A DNA stretch of 8,964 nucleotides from Victivallaceae bacterium. GTDB lineage: Bacteria; Verrucomicrobiota; Lentisphaeria; Victivallales; Victivallaceae. Both the position numbers and the translations under genes were made by a program. The notes under the pieces were generated by a model that did no database searches, was not told the origin of the DNA, and saw only the letters and a list, made by a program, of their open reading frames with translations. Below are positions 1 to 6,280 of the stretch, one piece after another. The stretch covers positions 1 through 8,964 of the forward strand of contig JAQUOK010000084.1 in assembly GCA_028717165.1 (NCBI GenBank), read 5' to 3'. Every line of letters starts with the position of its first letter. Position 1 is the first letter of the stretch.

Positions 1-1
1 A

Positions 2-397
2 GCAATTTCGACTCAAAATAAAGCGCTCGCAAAACCGGCCGTGCAACCTGCCGCAAAACCGGCCGTGCAACCTGCCGCAAAACCGGCTGTACAACCTGCC
101 GCAAAACCGGCTGTACAACCTGCCGCTAAACCCTCCGCGCCGCCTGCTGCAAAACCTGTCGCGCCGCCTGCCGCAAAACCGGCTGTGCAACCTGCCGCTA
201 AACCCTCCGCGCCGCCTGCTGCAAAACCTGTCGCGCCGACGGTTACCCAGGCGCAGAAAGCTGTACCGGCTCCGGCAGTGAAACCGGCTCGGCAACCGAC
301 TTCCGGGCCGCCGTCGACAATTACCCTGTATGATCCGACTGACGTTCCTGTCAAACCGGCCGCCCCGGCAAAACCGGCAGGCGGCAAAACCGAATAA
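2..397 (+). CDS. C-terminal part of an Ala/Pro/Lys-rich repeat protein (5' end outside window)
   Basis: The reading frame is open from the left edge to a TAA at 395-397, so this is the tail of a longer protein and its true start is not visible. The visible 131 residues are low complexity. After a short lead (AISTQNKAL) come nine consecutive 8-residue units of the form AKPxxxPA, then a less regular Ala/Pro/Lys/Gln stretch, a short non-repetitive patch (STITLYDPTDVPVKP) and an AKPAGGKTE end. Such Pro/Ala/Lys segments are usually extended, flexible linkers or tails, for example in envelope-spanning or surface proteins; that role is inference. There is no catalytic domain or membrane segment in the visible part. 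It ends 3 nt before the next gene, so the two are probably co-transcribed. GTG at 41 could be read as a start, but the frame continues upstream in the same composition, so I treat it as internal. Confidence 0.7.
   Translation, partial: AISTQNKALAKPAVQPAAKPAVQPAAKPAVQPAAKPAVQPAAKPSAPPAAKPVAPPAAKPAVQPAAKPSAPPAAKPVAPTVTQAQKAVPAPAVKPARQPTSGPPSTITLYDPTDVPVKPAAPAKPAGGKTE
29..244 (+). repeat. Nine tandem 24-bp coding repeats (AKPxxxPA)
   Basis: Nine in-frame 24-bp units run without gaps: 29, 53, 77, 101, 125, 149, 173, 197 and 221 are the unit starts. Units 1-4 and 7 encode AKPAVQPA, units 5 and 8 AKPSAPPA, unit 6 AKPVAPPA and unit 9 AKPVAPTV. Units 5-6 and 8-9 are near-identical 48-bp blocks, which shows a second, higher-order duplication. 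Nucleotide identity between units is high, including synonymous positions, which points to recent slippage or unequal recombination. Confidence 0.9.
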
Positions 398-400
398 ACT

Positions 401-1552
401 ATGGGTAAAAAACTGACTATTTTCATGTTTATAGACGCTCTTGGCTGGGAAATCGTCAATAAACATGGTTTCTGCGATCAGGAACTGCCTTGCCGTTATC
501 CGGTCAGGATGCAATTCGGTTATTCCTCAACCGCGCTTCCCACAATCCTCAGCGGCAGGAAACCGACGGCCCATAAGCATTTGAGCTTTTATTATTACAA
601 CCCGGAAAAATCCCCCTTCAAAATATTCCGCTGCCTGATGCTGCAATACCTGCCGGGCAGGATTTTCAACCGCTGGCGGGTAAGACATATTTTATCCCGG
701 ATAATAAAAAAACTGTACGGGTTCACCGGTTACTTTGAGCTTTACAGCATGCCGTTTGACCGTTTGCCGTTTTTTGATTACTGCGAAAAAAAAGATATTT
801 TCGCTGCCGGCGGCCTGGCGCCGCTGGAAAATCTCTGCGACCTTCTCAAGGAAGCCGGGATACCGTATCTTATTTCGGACTGGCGGCAGCCGGAAGAATA
901 CAATATCCGGCAAATGAGAGCGGCGGTAAATGACGGAAGCATCGAATTCGGCTTCCTGTATACTGCCGGTTTGGACGGGTTCCTGCATGACCGTATTTCC
1001 GATTCCGGCGCCGTGGCGCGAAAGCTGGCGGGATATGAACAGGAAGTGAAAAACCTGCTGCGCGCCGCGGAAAATAATTATGATGATTTTACTTTCGCGC
1101 TTATTTCCGACCACGGTATGACGCCGTTGCGGGGAACCTGCGATCTGAAGACGCGGATCGATCGGCTCGGTTTGAAATTCGGGAAAGATTACGCGGCGGT
1201 ATACGATTCGACTATGGCCCGTTTCTGGTTTTTTTCTCCGTCCGCCCGGCTGCGGATCATGGAGGTGCTTGCCGGAGAAAAAAACGCCCGTTTGCTGACT
1301 CCGGCGCAGAAACAGGAATACGGGATAGATTTTCCCGACAATATGTTCGGAGAGGAGATTCTGCTTTGTGATCCCGGGATCCAGATAGTTCCCGGTGATA
1401 TGAGCCTGAGGGCTTTAGCCGGCATGCACGGCTACAGCCCGGGCGATAAGGATTCCCGGGCTTCTTATCTTTCCAACCGCGAACCTGTACGGCCGCCGGA
1501 ATGGGTCGGAGACTACTTTGCGCTAATGCGGGAACGCATCAGCGGTAATTAA
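401..1552 (+). CDS. Alkaline-phosphatase-superfamily phosphodiesterase / nucleotide pyrophosphatase-like protein
   Basis: This 383-residue protein carries the metal-site pattern of the alkaline phosphatase superfamily, nearest to type I phosphodiesterase/nucleotide pyrophosphatases. D12 in FIDALGW would bind metal 2. The nucleophile Ser/Thr lies in Y-SST-ALPTILSG (S42-T44). D192 and H196 in LDGFLHD would bind metal 1, D237-H238 in SDHGM metal 2, and H343 in GMHGY completes metal 1. In this family the two metals activate the nucleophile for hydrolysis of phosphate mono- or diesters; the substrate cannot be read here. Residues about 60-120 (basic and aromatic-rich) form an insert between the nucleophile and the rest of the core. 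There is no signal peptide, so it is probably cytosolic. The ATG lies 3 nt after the previous stop with no clear Shine-Dalgarno, suggesting translational coupling. A phosphoglycerate-mutase-like or sulfatase-like activity is an alternative. Confidence 0.8.
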   Translation: MGKKLTIFMFIDALGWEIVNKHGFCDQELPCRYPVRMQFGYSSTALPTILSGRKPTAHKHLSFYYYNPEKSPFKIFRCLMLQYLPGRIFNRWRVRHILSRIIKKLYGFTGYFELYSMPFDRLPFFDYCEKKDIFAAGGLAPLENLCDLLKEAGIPYLISDWRQPEEYNIRQMRAAVNDGSIEFGFLYTAGLDGFLHDRISDSGAVARKLAGYEQEVKNLLRAAENNYDDFTFALISDHGMTPLRGTCDLKTRIDRLGLKFGKDYAAVYDSTMARFWFFSPSARLRIMEVLAGEKNARLLTPAQKQEYGIDFPDNMFGEEILLCDPGIQIVPGDMSLRALAGMHGYSPGDKDSRASYLSNREPVRPPEWVGDYFALMRERISGN

Positions 1553-1578
1553 AAAATGTTTTTCTTGGGCCGGGTTCT

Positions 1579-1607
1579 TTGCAAAATCAGGCAAGTGATA
1601 TTATTTT
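1579..1607 (+). promoter_or_regulatory. Candidate sigma-70 promoter for argH
   Basis: TTGCAA (1579-1584) and TATTTT (1602-1607) are separated by 17 nt. An overlapping extended -10, TG-A-TATTAT (1596-1604), is also present. The site lies in the 96-bp gap before argH and would give a leader of about 35 nt. It is a pattern match only. Confidence 0.35.
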
Positions 1608-1648
1608 ACAGCTAACATAAGTCATCACAGCAAGCACGGGAGTTTACT

Positions 1649-3019
1649 ATGGCGCTTTGGGGCGGCAGATTCAGCGGTCAGACCGACAAAGAGTTAACCG
1701 GATTTTCGGAATCGGTGTCATTTGACAAAAGATTGTACAAATATGACATAATGGGCAGCAAGGCGCATGCGGCCATGCTTGCCGAACAGGGAATAATACC
1801 GCGGGCAGCCGCTGACGCCATCGCCGTTGAACTCGACGAAATCGAGGAACGTATAGATGAAGGCGATTTCAAATTTTCCGCGGAGCTGGAAGATATCCAC
1901 ATGCATATCGAGAACGCCCTTATCGAGAAACTCGGCGACGAAGGCGCCCGGGTTCACAGCGCCCGGAGCCGCAATGACCAGATAGCTCTCGATATCCGCC
2001 TTTATCTGCGGGATGCCGTTACCGGGATATGCGCGATGATTCGCGATTTCCAGCGGGCGCTGGTTGAACAGGCCGCCGGAAACGGGGACGCGATCATGCC
2101 CGGCTTTACCCATTTGCAGCATGCGCAGCCGGTTCTGTTCGGCCATCACCTGCTTGCTTATGTGGAAATGCTCGAACGGGATATTGAACGTCTGGAAGAC
2201 TGTTCCAAACGAATTAATGTCATGCCGCTGGGTTCCGGCGCCCTGGCCGGTTCGACTTTGAAGATCGACCGGGAAGAAGTCTGCCGGGCATTGAATTTTT
2301 CGCGGGTTACCCGCAACAGCATGGATGCGGTGGCTGATCGCGATTTTATAATAGAATTCATCAGTGACCTTGCGATTTTCGCCATGCATGTTTCCCGTTT
2401 GTCCGAAGATATCATCCTGTGGTGCTCCCAGGAATTCAGCTTTGTCGAACTCGACGATGCTTTCTGTACCGGTTCCAGCCTGATGCCGCAGAAGAAAAAC
2501 CCGGATATAGCCGAGCTTTCCCGCGGCAAGACTGCCCGGGTGTACGGCGCCCTGACCGCAATCCTGACTCTCTGCAAGGGGCTGCCGCTTACTTACAACC
2601 GTGACTTGCAGGAAGATAAAGAACCGTTGTTTGACGCCGTCGATACCGTCAAAAGGATTCTGCGCCTTTACCCCGCAATGGTGGCGACGATGCGGATCCG
2701 GCGCGAGAAAATGCTGGCGGCGGCTTCCGATCCCGCCCTTATGGCTACTGACCTGGCGGAAAAACTGGTGGAAATCGGGGTTCCTTTCCGCAATGCCCAT
2801 CACCGGGTCGGCGCTTTCGTGAAATGGTGCCGGGACAAAAATAAGGCCCTCAATGAAACCACCCTGAAGGAAATGCGCGAAACTATTCCGGAAGCGACGG
2901 CGGAGTTCCTGGAATTATTCTCGCCGGAAAGCAGCGTCGCCAAACGTGAAATCACCGGCGCTACCGGCCCCAAAGCCGTTGCGGCTCAGATAGAGTTCTG
3001 GAAGAAAAAATTAAGCTGA
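1649..3019 (+). CDS. argH: Argininosuccinate lyase
   Basis: This 456-residue protein catalyses argininosuccinate -> arginine + fumarate, the last step of arginine biosynthesis, as a cytosolic homotetramer. The length matches the family (about 455-470). The N terminus MALWGGRFSG is the classic ArgH start. VHSARSRNDQ (102-111) is the substrate-binding segment. GFTHLQHAQP (152-161) holds the histidine of the THLQ motif (H155), and GSSLMPQKKNPD (275-286) is the fumarase/aspartase-superfamily signature with the catalytic serine in the mobile loop (S276/S277). GGGAG at 1638-1642, 6 nt before the ATG, supports the start. No other arginine genes are in the window, so it is not in an arg cluster here. 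The pteridine-reductase-like gene follows after about 100 bp and could share its transcript. Recognition is very secure. Confidence 0.98.
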   Translation: MALWGGRFSGQTDKELTGFSESVSFDKRLYKYDIMGSKAHAAMLAEQGIIPRAAADAIAVELDEIEERIDEGDFKFSAELEDIHMHIENALIEKLGDEGARVHSARSRNDQIALDIRLYLRDAVTGICAMIRDFQRALVEQAAGNGDAIMPGFTHLQHAQPVLFGHHLLAYVEMLERDIERLEDCSKRINVMPLGSGALAGSTLKIDREEVCRALNFSRVTRNSMDAVADRDFIIEFISDLAIFAMHVSRLSEDIILWCSQEFSFVELDDAFCTGSSLMPQKKNPDIAELSRGKTARVYGALTAILTLCKGLPLTYNRDLQEDKEPLFDAVDTVKRILRLYPAMVATMRIRREKMLAAASDPALMATDLAEKLVEIGVPFRNAHHRVGAFVKWCRDKNKALNETTLKEMRETIPEATAEFLELFSPESSVAKREITGATGPKAVAAQIEFWKKKLS

Positions 3020-3123
3020 ACCGCAAAAATATTTATAGCATAAACATTGTGCAGCTGAACTCAAATCGAAGCGGATGATGCTACAGAAAAATAAGCTTGA
3101 ACGCTTTAATTCAGGAATACCTG

Positions 3124-3795
3124 ATGGATATAAAAGGAAAAAGGGTACTGGTTACCGGCGGCGCGGTGCGTATCGGCCGGGCGGTTTGTCTGGCGTTCGC
3201 CGAAGCCGGGGCGGAAGTTGTCATCCACTGTAATAAATCTTTCCGGCAGGCTCAGGAATTACTTGCCGTACTGCCCGGTTCCGGACACCGGGTGATTCAA
3301 GGTGATCTGAACTTTCCCGAAGGGTTACTGGAGCGTTGCGGAGAAATCACTGTTTTGATAAATAACGCTTCGGTTTACAGATTGCCGCAGGACGCGGAAG
3401 AACAATATATGAAGATCAATTATTCGGCGCCGATGTCCCTGATGAAACAATTTTTCAGGAAAAATCCGGATGAAGGCTGCATAATAAATTTTCTTGACGC
3501 CGGGGAAGATTATTCTTCGGATCCTTATGCCGTTTCAAAACAAGCCCTGCATGACGCAACTCTGGAGGCGGCGTTAAAGTTTGCGCCCCGGATTCGGGTC
3601 AATGCCGTTGCTCCGGGCCCGGTTCTGCCCCCGGCAGGCCTGAAAGGCCCCGGTATGCGGAAAATACTTGAACAGGTTCCGATGGGCCGTCAGATTCCGT
3701 TGAAAGATGTTACGGACGCCTGCCTGTTTCTGGCCCGCAATGAATCCCTGACCGGGCAGGTTATTTACGTTGACGGCGGCCGGCATCTGGTTTAG
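3124..3795 (+). CDS. Short-chain dehydrogenase, pteridine reductase/FolM-like
   Basis: This is a 223-residue NAD(P)H-dependent Rossmann-fold oxidoreductase. TGGAVRIG (11-18) is the cofactor-binding glycine motif, HCNKS (35-39) sits where NADPH-preferring members bind the 2'-phosphate, D61-L62 contacts adenine, NNAS (80-83) is the structural motif, N99 the tetrad Asn, and Y135-x3-K139 the active site. The usual catalytic Ser is replaced by D125 in NFLDA, and the VNAVAPGPVLPP segment is typical of pteridine reductases (PTR1) and FolM dihydromonapterin reductases. A role in reducing dihydropterins or dihydrofolate is therefore likely by family resemblance. FabG-like sugar or acyl reductases are the alternative. 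I place the start at ATG 3124 because AGGAA (3113-3117) lies 6 nt upstream; a TTG at 3097 would add nine residues but lacks such a site. Its 3' end faces the convergent esterase gene. Confidence 0.85.
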   Translation: MDIKGKRVLVTGGAVRIGRAVCLAFAEAGAEVVIHCNKSFRQAQELLAVLPGSGHRVIQGDLNFPEGLLERCGEITVLINNASVYRLPQDAEEQYMKINYSAPMSLMKQFFRKNPDEGCIINFLDAGEDYSSDPYAVSKQALHDATLEAALKFAPRIRVNAVAPGPVLPPAGLKGPGMRKILEQVPMGRQIPLKDVTDACLFLARNESLTGQVIYVDGGRHLV

Positions 3796-3855
3796 CTTAT
3801 TACGGGGAAGCACGGCTGACAGCCGGAAATTATGCGCGGAACAAAAAGATGTAGC

Positions 3856-3875
3856 CGCCCCTGTCCCAGGGGGCG
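3856..3875. terminator. GC-rich hairpin between convergent genes, possible terminator
   Basis: CGCCCC (3856-3861) can pair with GGGGCG (3870-3875) around an 8-nt loop, or in a shifted register CCCCTG with CAGGGG. It lies between the stops of the dehydrogenase (3795) and the leftward esterase (3889). On the minus strand a T5 tract follows about 6 nt after the stem; on the plus strand there is no U-tract. It is a plausible but imperfect terminator, mainly for the esterase. Confidence 0.4.
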
Positions 3876-3888
3876 TAAAGTTAACAGC

Positions 3889-4656
3889 TCATAACGGCAG
3901 CCATTTCAGCACGTCTTGAATCTGCGCGTCCCAGAAGTCCCAGGCATGTATGCCCGGAGCTTCCTGATAATGCAGTTTACAGCCGAGTTTTCGCAGATGG
4001 TCGCGGAAACGGATATTGTCGGCGTAGAGAAAATCTTCCGTGCCGCATGCCTGGAACAGGGCAGGGGCCGGCCGGCCTGATTTCATGAGTTCCGCGCTCA
4101 GTTTGAAAAGATCGTTTTCACTGTCCTTGAACTCGGCAGGGCTGCCGAAGATCAATTTCATATCGCCGTCGAAACCGGCGTTCCACAACTGACAAATATC
4201 GGTTACTCCGGAAAGGCTTGCCGCCGCGGCGAATTTTTCAGGACAGCGCAGCGCCAGCTTGAAAGCGCCGTAGCCGCCCATGGATAAGCCTGCAACAAAA
4301 GTATTTCTGCGTTCCGCACTGACCGGGAATAACGCTTTGACTATCCGGGGAAGTTCCTCGCTTATGAAAGTCCAGTATTGTCCGCCGGACTTCATATCCG
4401 TGTAGAAACTGCGGTGCGCTTCGGGCATGACTACCGCTAAATCCCTGCCGGCTACATAACGTTCGATAGAGCTGCGGCGTCCCCAGATAGTATGGTCGTC
4501 ACTGCAGCCGTGGAGCAGATACAAAACCGGGTATTCCTTTTTGCCGCGGCCGCTTTCCATGCCGATTTGCGTGGCGGAAACCTGCGGAATAATGACATTC
4601 ATCGAACACGCCATTTTTAAAGCGTCGGAATGGAAACTGCATTGAATAAAAGCCAT
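3889..4656 (-). CDS. EstA / esterase-D-type serine hydrolase (putative acyl or feruloyl esterase)
   Basis: This 255-residue alpha/beta hydrolase resembles tributyrin esterase EstA and the S-formylglutathione hydrolase/esterase D family. The N terminus MAFIQCSFHSDALKMACSMN is typical of the EstA branch. LLHGCSDD (47-54) forms the oxyanion-hole loop, S125 in GLSMGGYG is the nucleophile, D208 in GTEDFLY the acid and H237 in PGIHAWDFW the base, so the triad is complete. Members hydrolyse short-chain acyl esters, including acetyl or feruloyl groups on sugars; the substrate here is unknown. There is no signal peptide, so it is probably cytosolic. The frame stays open upstream to 4911, but AAGGA (4669-4665) lies 8 nt before ATG 4656 and homology begins there, so the extra 85 codons are unlikely to be translated. 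A second ATG at 4662 would add two residues. Confidence 0.9.
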   Translation of the reverse strand: MAFIQCSFHSDALKMACSMNVIIPQVSATQIGMESGRGKKEYPVLYLLHGCSDDHTIWGRRSSIERYVAGRDLAVVMPEAHRSFYTDMKSGGQYWTFISEELPRIVKALFPVSAERRNTFVAGLSMGGYGAFKLALRCPEKFAAAASLSGVTDICQLWNAGFDGDMKLIFGSPAEFKDSENDLFKLSAELMKSGRPAPALFQACGTEDFLYADNIRFRDHLRKLGCKLHYQEAPGIHAWDFWDAQIQDVLKWLPL

Positions 4657-4686
4657 TTTCATGATCCTTGAATTTGGTTTAAAAAA

Positions 4687-4714
4687 AATATAATCGACGG
4701 CGGGGCAAATACAA
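4687..4714 (-). promoter_or_regulatory. Candidate promoter for the esterase gene
   Basis: On the minus strand TTGTAT (4714-4709) and TATATT (4692-4687) are separated by 16 nt, just upstream of the esterase, giving a leader of about 25 nt that contains its AAGGA ribosome binding site. The match is by pattern only. Confidence 0.4.
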
Positions 4715-4721
4715 ATCCATT

Positions 4722-4746
4722 GAATGAAGAATGAAGAATGAAGAAT
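4722..4746. repeat. Heptamer tandem repeat GAATGAA x3.6
   Basis: Three exact copies of GAATGAA (4722, 4729, 4736) are followed by a partial fourth, GAAT. It is non-coding under the chosen starts, lies between the divergent esterase and MATE genes, and could change length by slippage. Confidence 0.85.
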
Positions 4747-4778
4747 ATTTGATTTTGGGGGATGATACCGCTTAAAAT

Positions 4779-4797
4779 TTGCAAAATAAGTTTGCAA
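4779..4797. promoter_or_regulatory. Perfect dyad TTGCAAA-N5-TTTGCAA, candidate operator
   Basis: TTGCAAA (4779-4785) is the exact reverse complement of TTTGCAA (4791-4797) with a 5-nt centre, a shape expected for a dimeric helix-turn-helix regulator. It lies about 85 bp before the MATE start. TTGCAA at 4792-4797 with TAATTT at 4814-4819 (16-nt spacer) could be a MATE promoter overlapped by the dyad. No regulator gene is present in the window. Confidence 0.4.
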
Positions 4798-4814
4798 TAT
4801 GAATAAGAGACGGT

Positions 4815-4847
4815 AATTTCCTGATTCGGGAAATTCCTTTATCAGGA
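4815..4847 (+). promoter_or_regulatory. Two overlapping, mutually exclusive hairpins in the MATE leader
   Basis: AATTTCC (4815-4821) pairs with GGAAATT (4829-4835). TCCTGAT (4819-4825) alternatively pairs with ATCAGGA (4841-4847). The two share 4819-4821 plus loop bases, so they cannot form together. The second would cover most of an orphan Shine-Dalgarno-like AGGAG (4844-4848). Function is not known. Confidence 0.3.
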
Positions 4848-4881
4848 GTATTGACAACCTTTTAAAATTCGAGAATCGTTG

Positions 4882-6234
4882 ATGAAAAACGTTAAAACCG
4901 GATATGTGCATGGAACCATCGGTACGACCATGCTGAAAACCGCGGCTTCAATGATCCCGGCGACCCTGGCGATTTCCGGATATCATGTCGCGGACACTTA
5001 TTTTGTGGCGAAACTGGGCACTCTGCCGCTGGCGGCAATGGGATTTACCTTTCCCATGATCATGCTGATAAGCTGTGTATATCGCGGAATTGCTGTCGGC
5101 GGCATGACCCCGCTGGCGCATGCCGTCGGCAAAAGAAAAATGGGAACGGCGGCGAAAATAGCCAGTTCCGCCCTGCTTTTGATAATGGTTTGCAGCGTAT
5201 TCGTCGGGATTTCCGGCCTGCTGTCCATGAAATGGGTATTTTCCTGTTTCGGAGCCGGCGGCGAAGTCATGCCGATGATATTGTCATATATGTCGATATG
5301 GTATCTGGGCAATGTTTCAGTAGCGCTGGCCATGACCTGTAATAATTTCCTGATCGCGATGGGTGCTACCAAAAGCGCCAGCGGCCTGATGGTGGGCGGA
5401 ATGCTGTTAAACGTCGTGCTGGATCCGATATTTATTTTCGGTTTTGGAGGAATCCCGGCAATGGGAATCGGCGGAGCGGCGCTGGCGACGGTATTGGCGC
5501 AGATAATTTCGGGAGTCGTATTGCTGTTGACTTTGCATTTGAAGTTCCGGCTCTTGACCTTGCGTATTTTAAATCTGCGTTTACTGAAGGTTGCGTGGTT
5601 GATAATCATAAGGGTATCCATCCCGTCAATAATCGGAATCCTGATGCTGCCGATAGGTAACGGCATTATTACCAGGATCGGGGCTGAGTTCGGGGACGAT
5701 GTGGTTGCCGCCTGCGCGGCCGCCGGGCGTCTGGAAATGGTGGCGTTCATCGTTCCGATGTCATTGGGAATGGCCCTGATGCCGATGATCGGGCAGAATT
5801 TCGGGGCGAAACACTATGACCGCATAAATCAGTGCCGGGTATTCGCGGTACGTTTCGCGATAATTTTTGAATTATTTATGGCGGTTGTCTATTTTTTCCT
5901 GGCGCCGTATTTATCCGCTCTGTTTTCCGAAGATCCGAAATTACTGAAGGTCATGACGGTTTATTTAAGGATTATCCCGTTCGGTTTCGGCATGATGGAA
6001 GTTCACCGTTACTGCGGTTTCATCTATACCGGCTGCAATAAACCGGCTGTGGCCGCCTGGCTCAACGTTTTACGGCTGTTCGCCCTGCTGGTGCCGTTGT
6101 CATTGCTGGCGCTTTATTTCAAATCCCTGAACGGTTTGTTTACCGCCCGTCTGGCGGCTGATATTCTGTCCGGCCTTGCAGGTTTATGGCTGGTGAGGCG
6201 CATGACGTTGAAATTGCTGTCCGGAAAAATATAA
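4882..6234 (+). CDS. MATE-family multidrug/sodium or proton antiporter
   Basis: This 450-residue integral membrane protein has about twelve hydrophobic segments in two homologous halves, as in the multidrug and toxic compound extrusion family, whose usual length is about 450. Members export cationic or organic compounds across the inner membrane using a Na+ or H+ gradient. Visible family features are ADTYFVAKLG (37-46) in the first helix pair, LDPIFIFGFGGIPAMGIGGAALAT (starting at 180, shown here only as the region 180-203), and IGQNFGAKHYDR (303-314), which is the C-lobe counterpart of the loop after the second helix. The ATG at 4882 is preceded by a weak GAGAA (4871-4875); an in-frame TTG directly before it (4879) adds one codon only. 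It is divergent from the esterase and ends at a strong bidirectional terminator. The substrate cannot be told from sequence. Confidence 0.93.
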   Translation: MKNVKTGYVHGTIGTTMLKTAASMIPATLAISGYHVADTYFVAKLGTLPLAAMGFTFPMIMLISCVYRGIAVGGMTPLAHAVGKRKMGTAAKIASSALLLIMVCSVFVGISGLLSMKWVFSCFGAGGEVMPMILSYMSIWYLGNVSVALAMTCNNFLIAMGATKSASGLMVGGMLLNVVLDPIFIFGFGGIPAMGIGGAALATVLAQIISGVVLLLTLHLKFRLLTLRILNLRLLKVAWLIIIRVSIPSIIGILMLPIGNGIITRIGAEFGDDVVAACAAAGRLEMVAFIVPMSLGMALMPMIGQNFGAKHYDRINQCRVFAVRFAIIFELFMAVVYFFLAPYLSALFSEDPKLLKVMTVYLRIIPFGFGMMEVHRYCGFIYTGCNKPAVAAWLNVLRLFALLVPLSLLALYFKSLNGLFTARLAADILSGLAGLWLVRRMTLKLLSGKI

Positions 6235-6267
6235 AAAAACACCGCCGATACGGCGGTGTGGTTTTTT
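6233..6267. terminator. Strong bidirectional rho-independent terminator
   Basis: A 9-bp perfect stem, ACACCGCCG (6239-6247) with CGGCGGTGT (6251-6259) and loop ATA, is flanked by A7 on the left and GGT6 on the right. It therefore ends both the rightward MATE gene, whose stop codon overlaps the A-tract, and the leftward secreted protein gene that stops at 6281. Confidence 0.92.
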
Positions 6268-6280
6268 CAAGCAGGCTGCG

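Noticed and set aside
29..244. Possible CRISPR array
   Set aside because: The 24-bp units abut without unique spacers and are in-frame coding repeats.
13..459. 148-residue minus-strand reading frame rich in Gly/Ala repeats
   Set aside because: It is the antisense of the AKP repeat region and the start of the phosphoesterase; its repeat pattern merely mirrors the coding repeat and no start site is evident.
1718..2803. 361-residue minus-strand reading frame inside argH
   Set aside because: It lies fully antisense to a secure argH, with no recognisable protein features; long antisense frames are common in such coding sequence.
3097..3123. TTG start for the dehydrogenase adding nine residues
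   Set aside because: ATG 3124 has AGGAA 6 nt upstream and starts exactly before the Rossmann fold.
3813..3825. Small hairpin CGGCT-GAC-AGCCG after the dehydrogenase gene
   Set aside because: It has only 5 bp and no T-tract on either side, too weak to call a terminator.
4851..4856. Perfect -35 hexamer TTGACA close to the MATE start
   Set aside because: No acceptable -10 lies 16-18 nt downstream, and transcription would start at or within the coding region.
4657..4911. 85-residue N-terminal extension of the esterase
   Set aside because: The family start MAFIQ has a good ribosome binding site; the extension overlaps the promoter region, the heptamer repeat and the MATE start.
4998..5750. 250-residue minus-strand reading frame inside the MATE gene
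   Set aside because: It is antisense to a well supported membrane transporter and has no family features.
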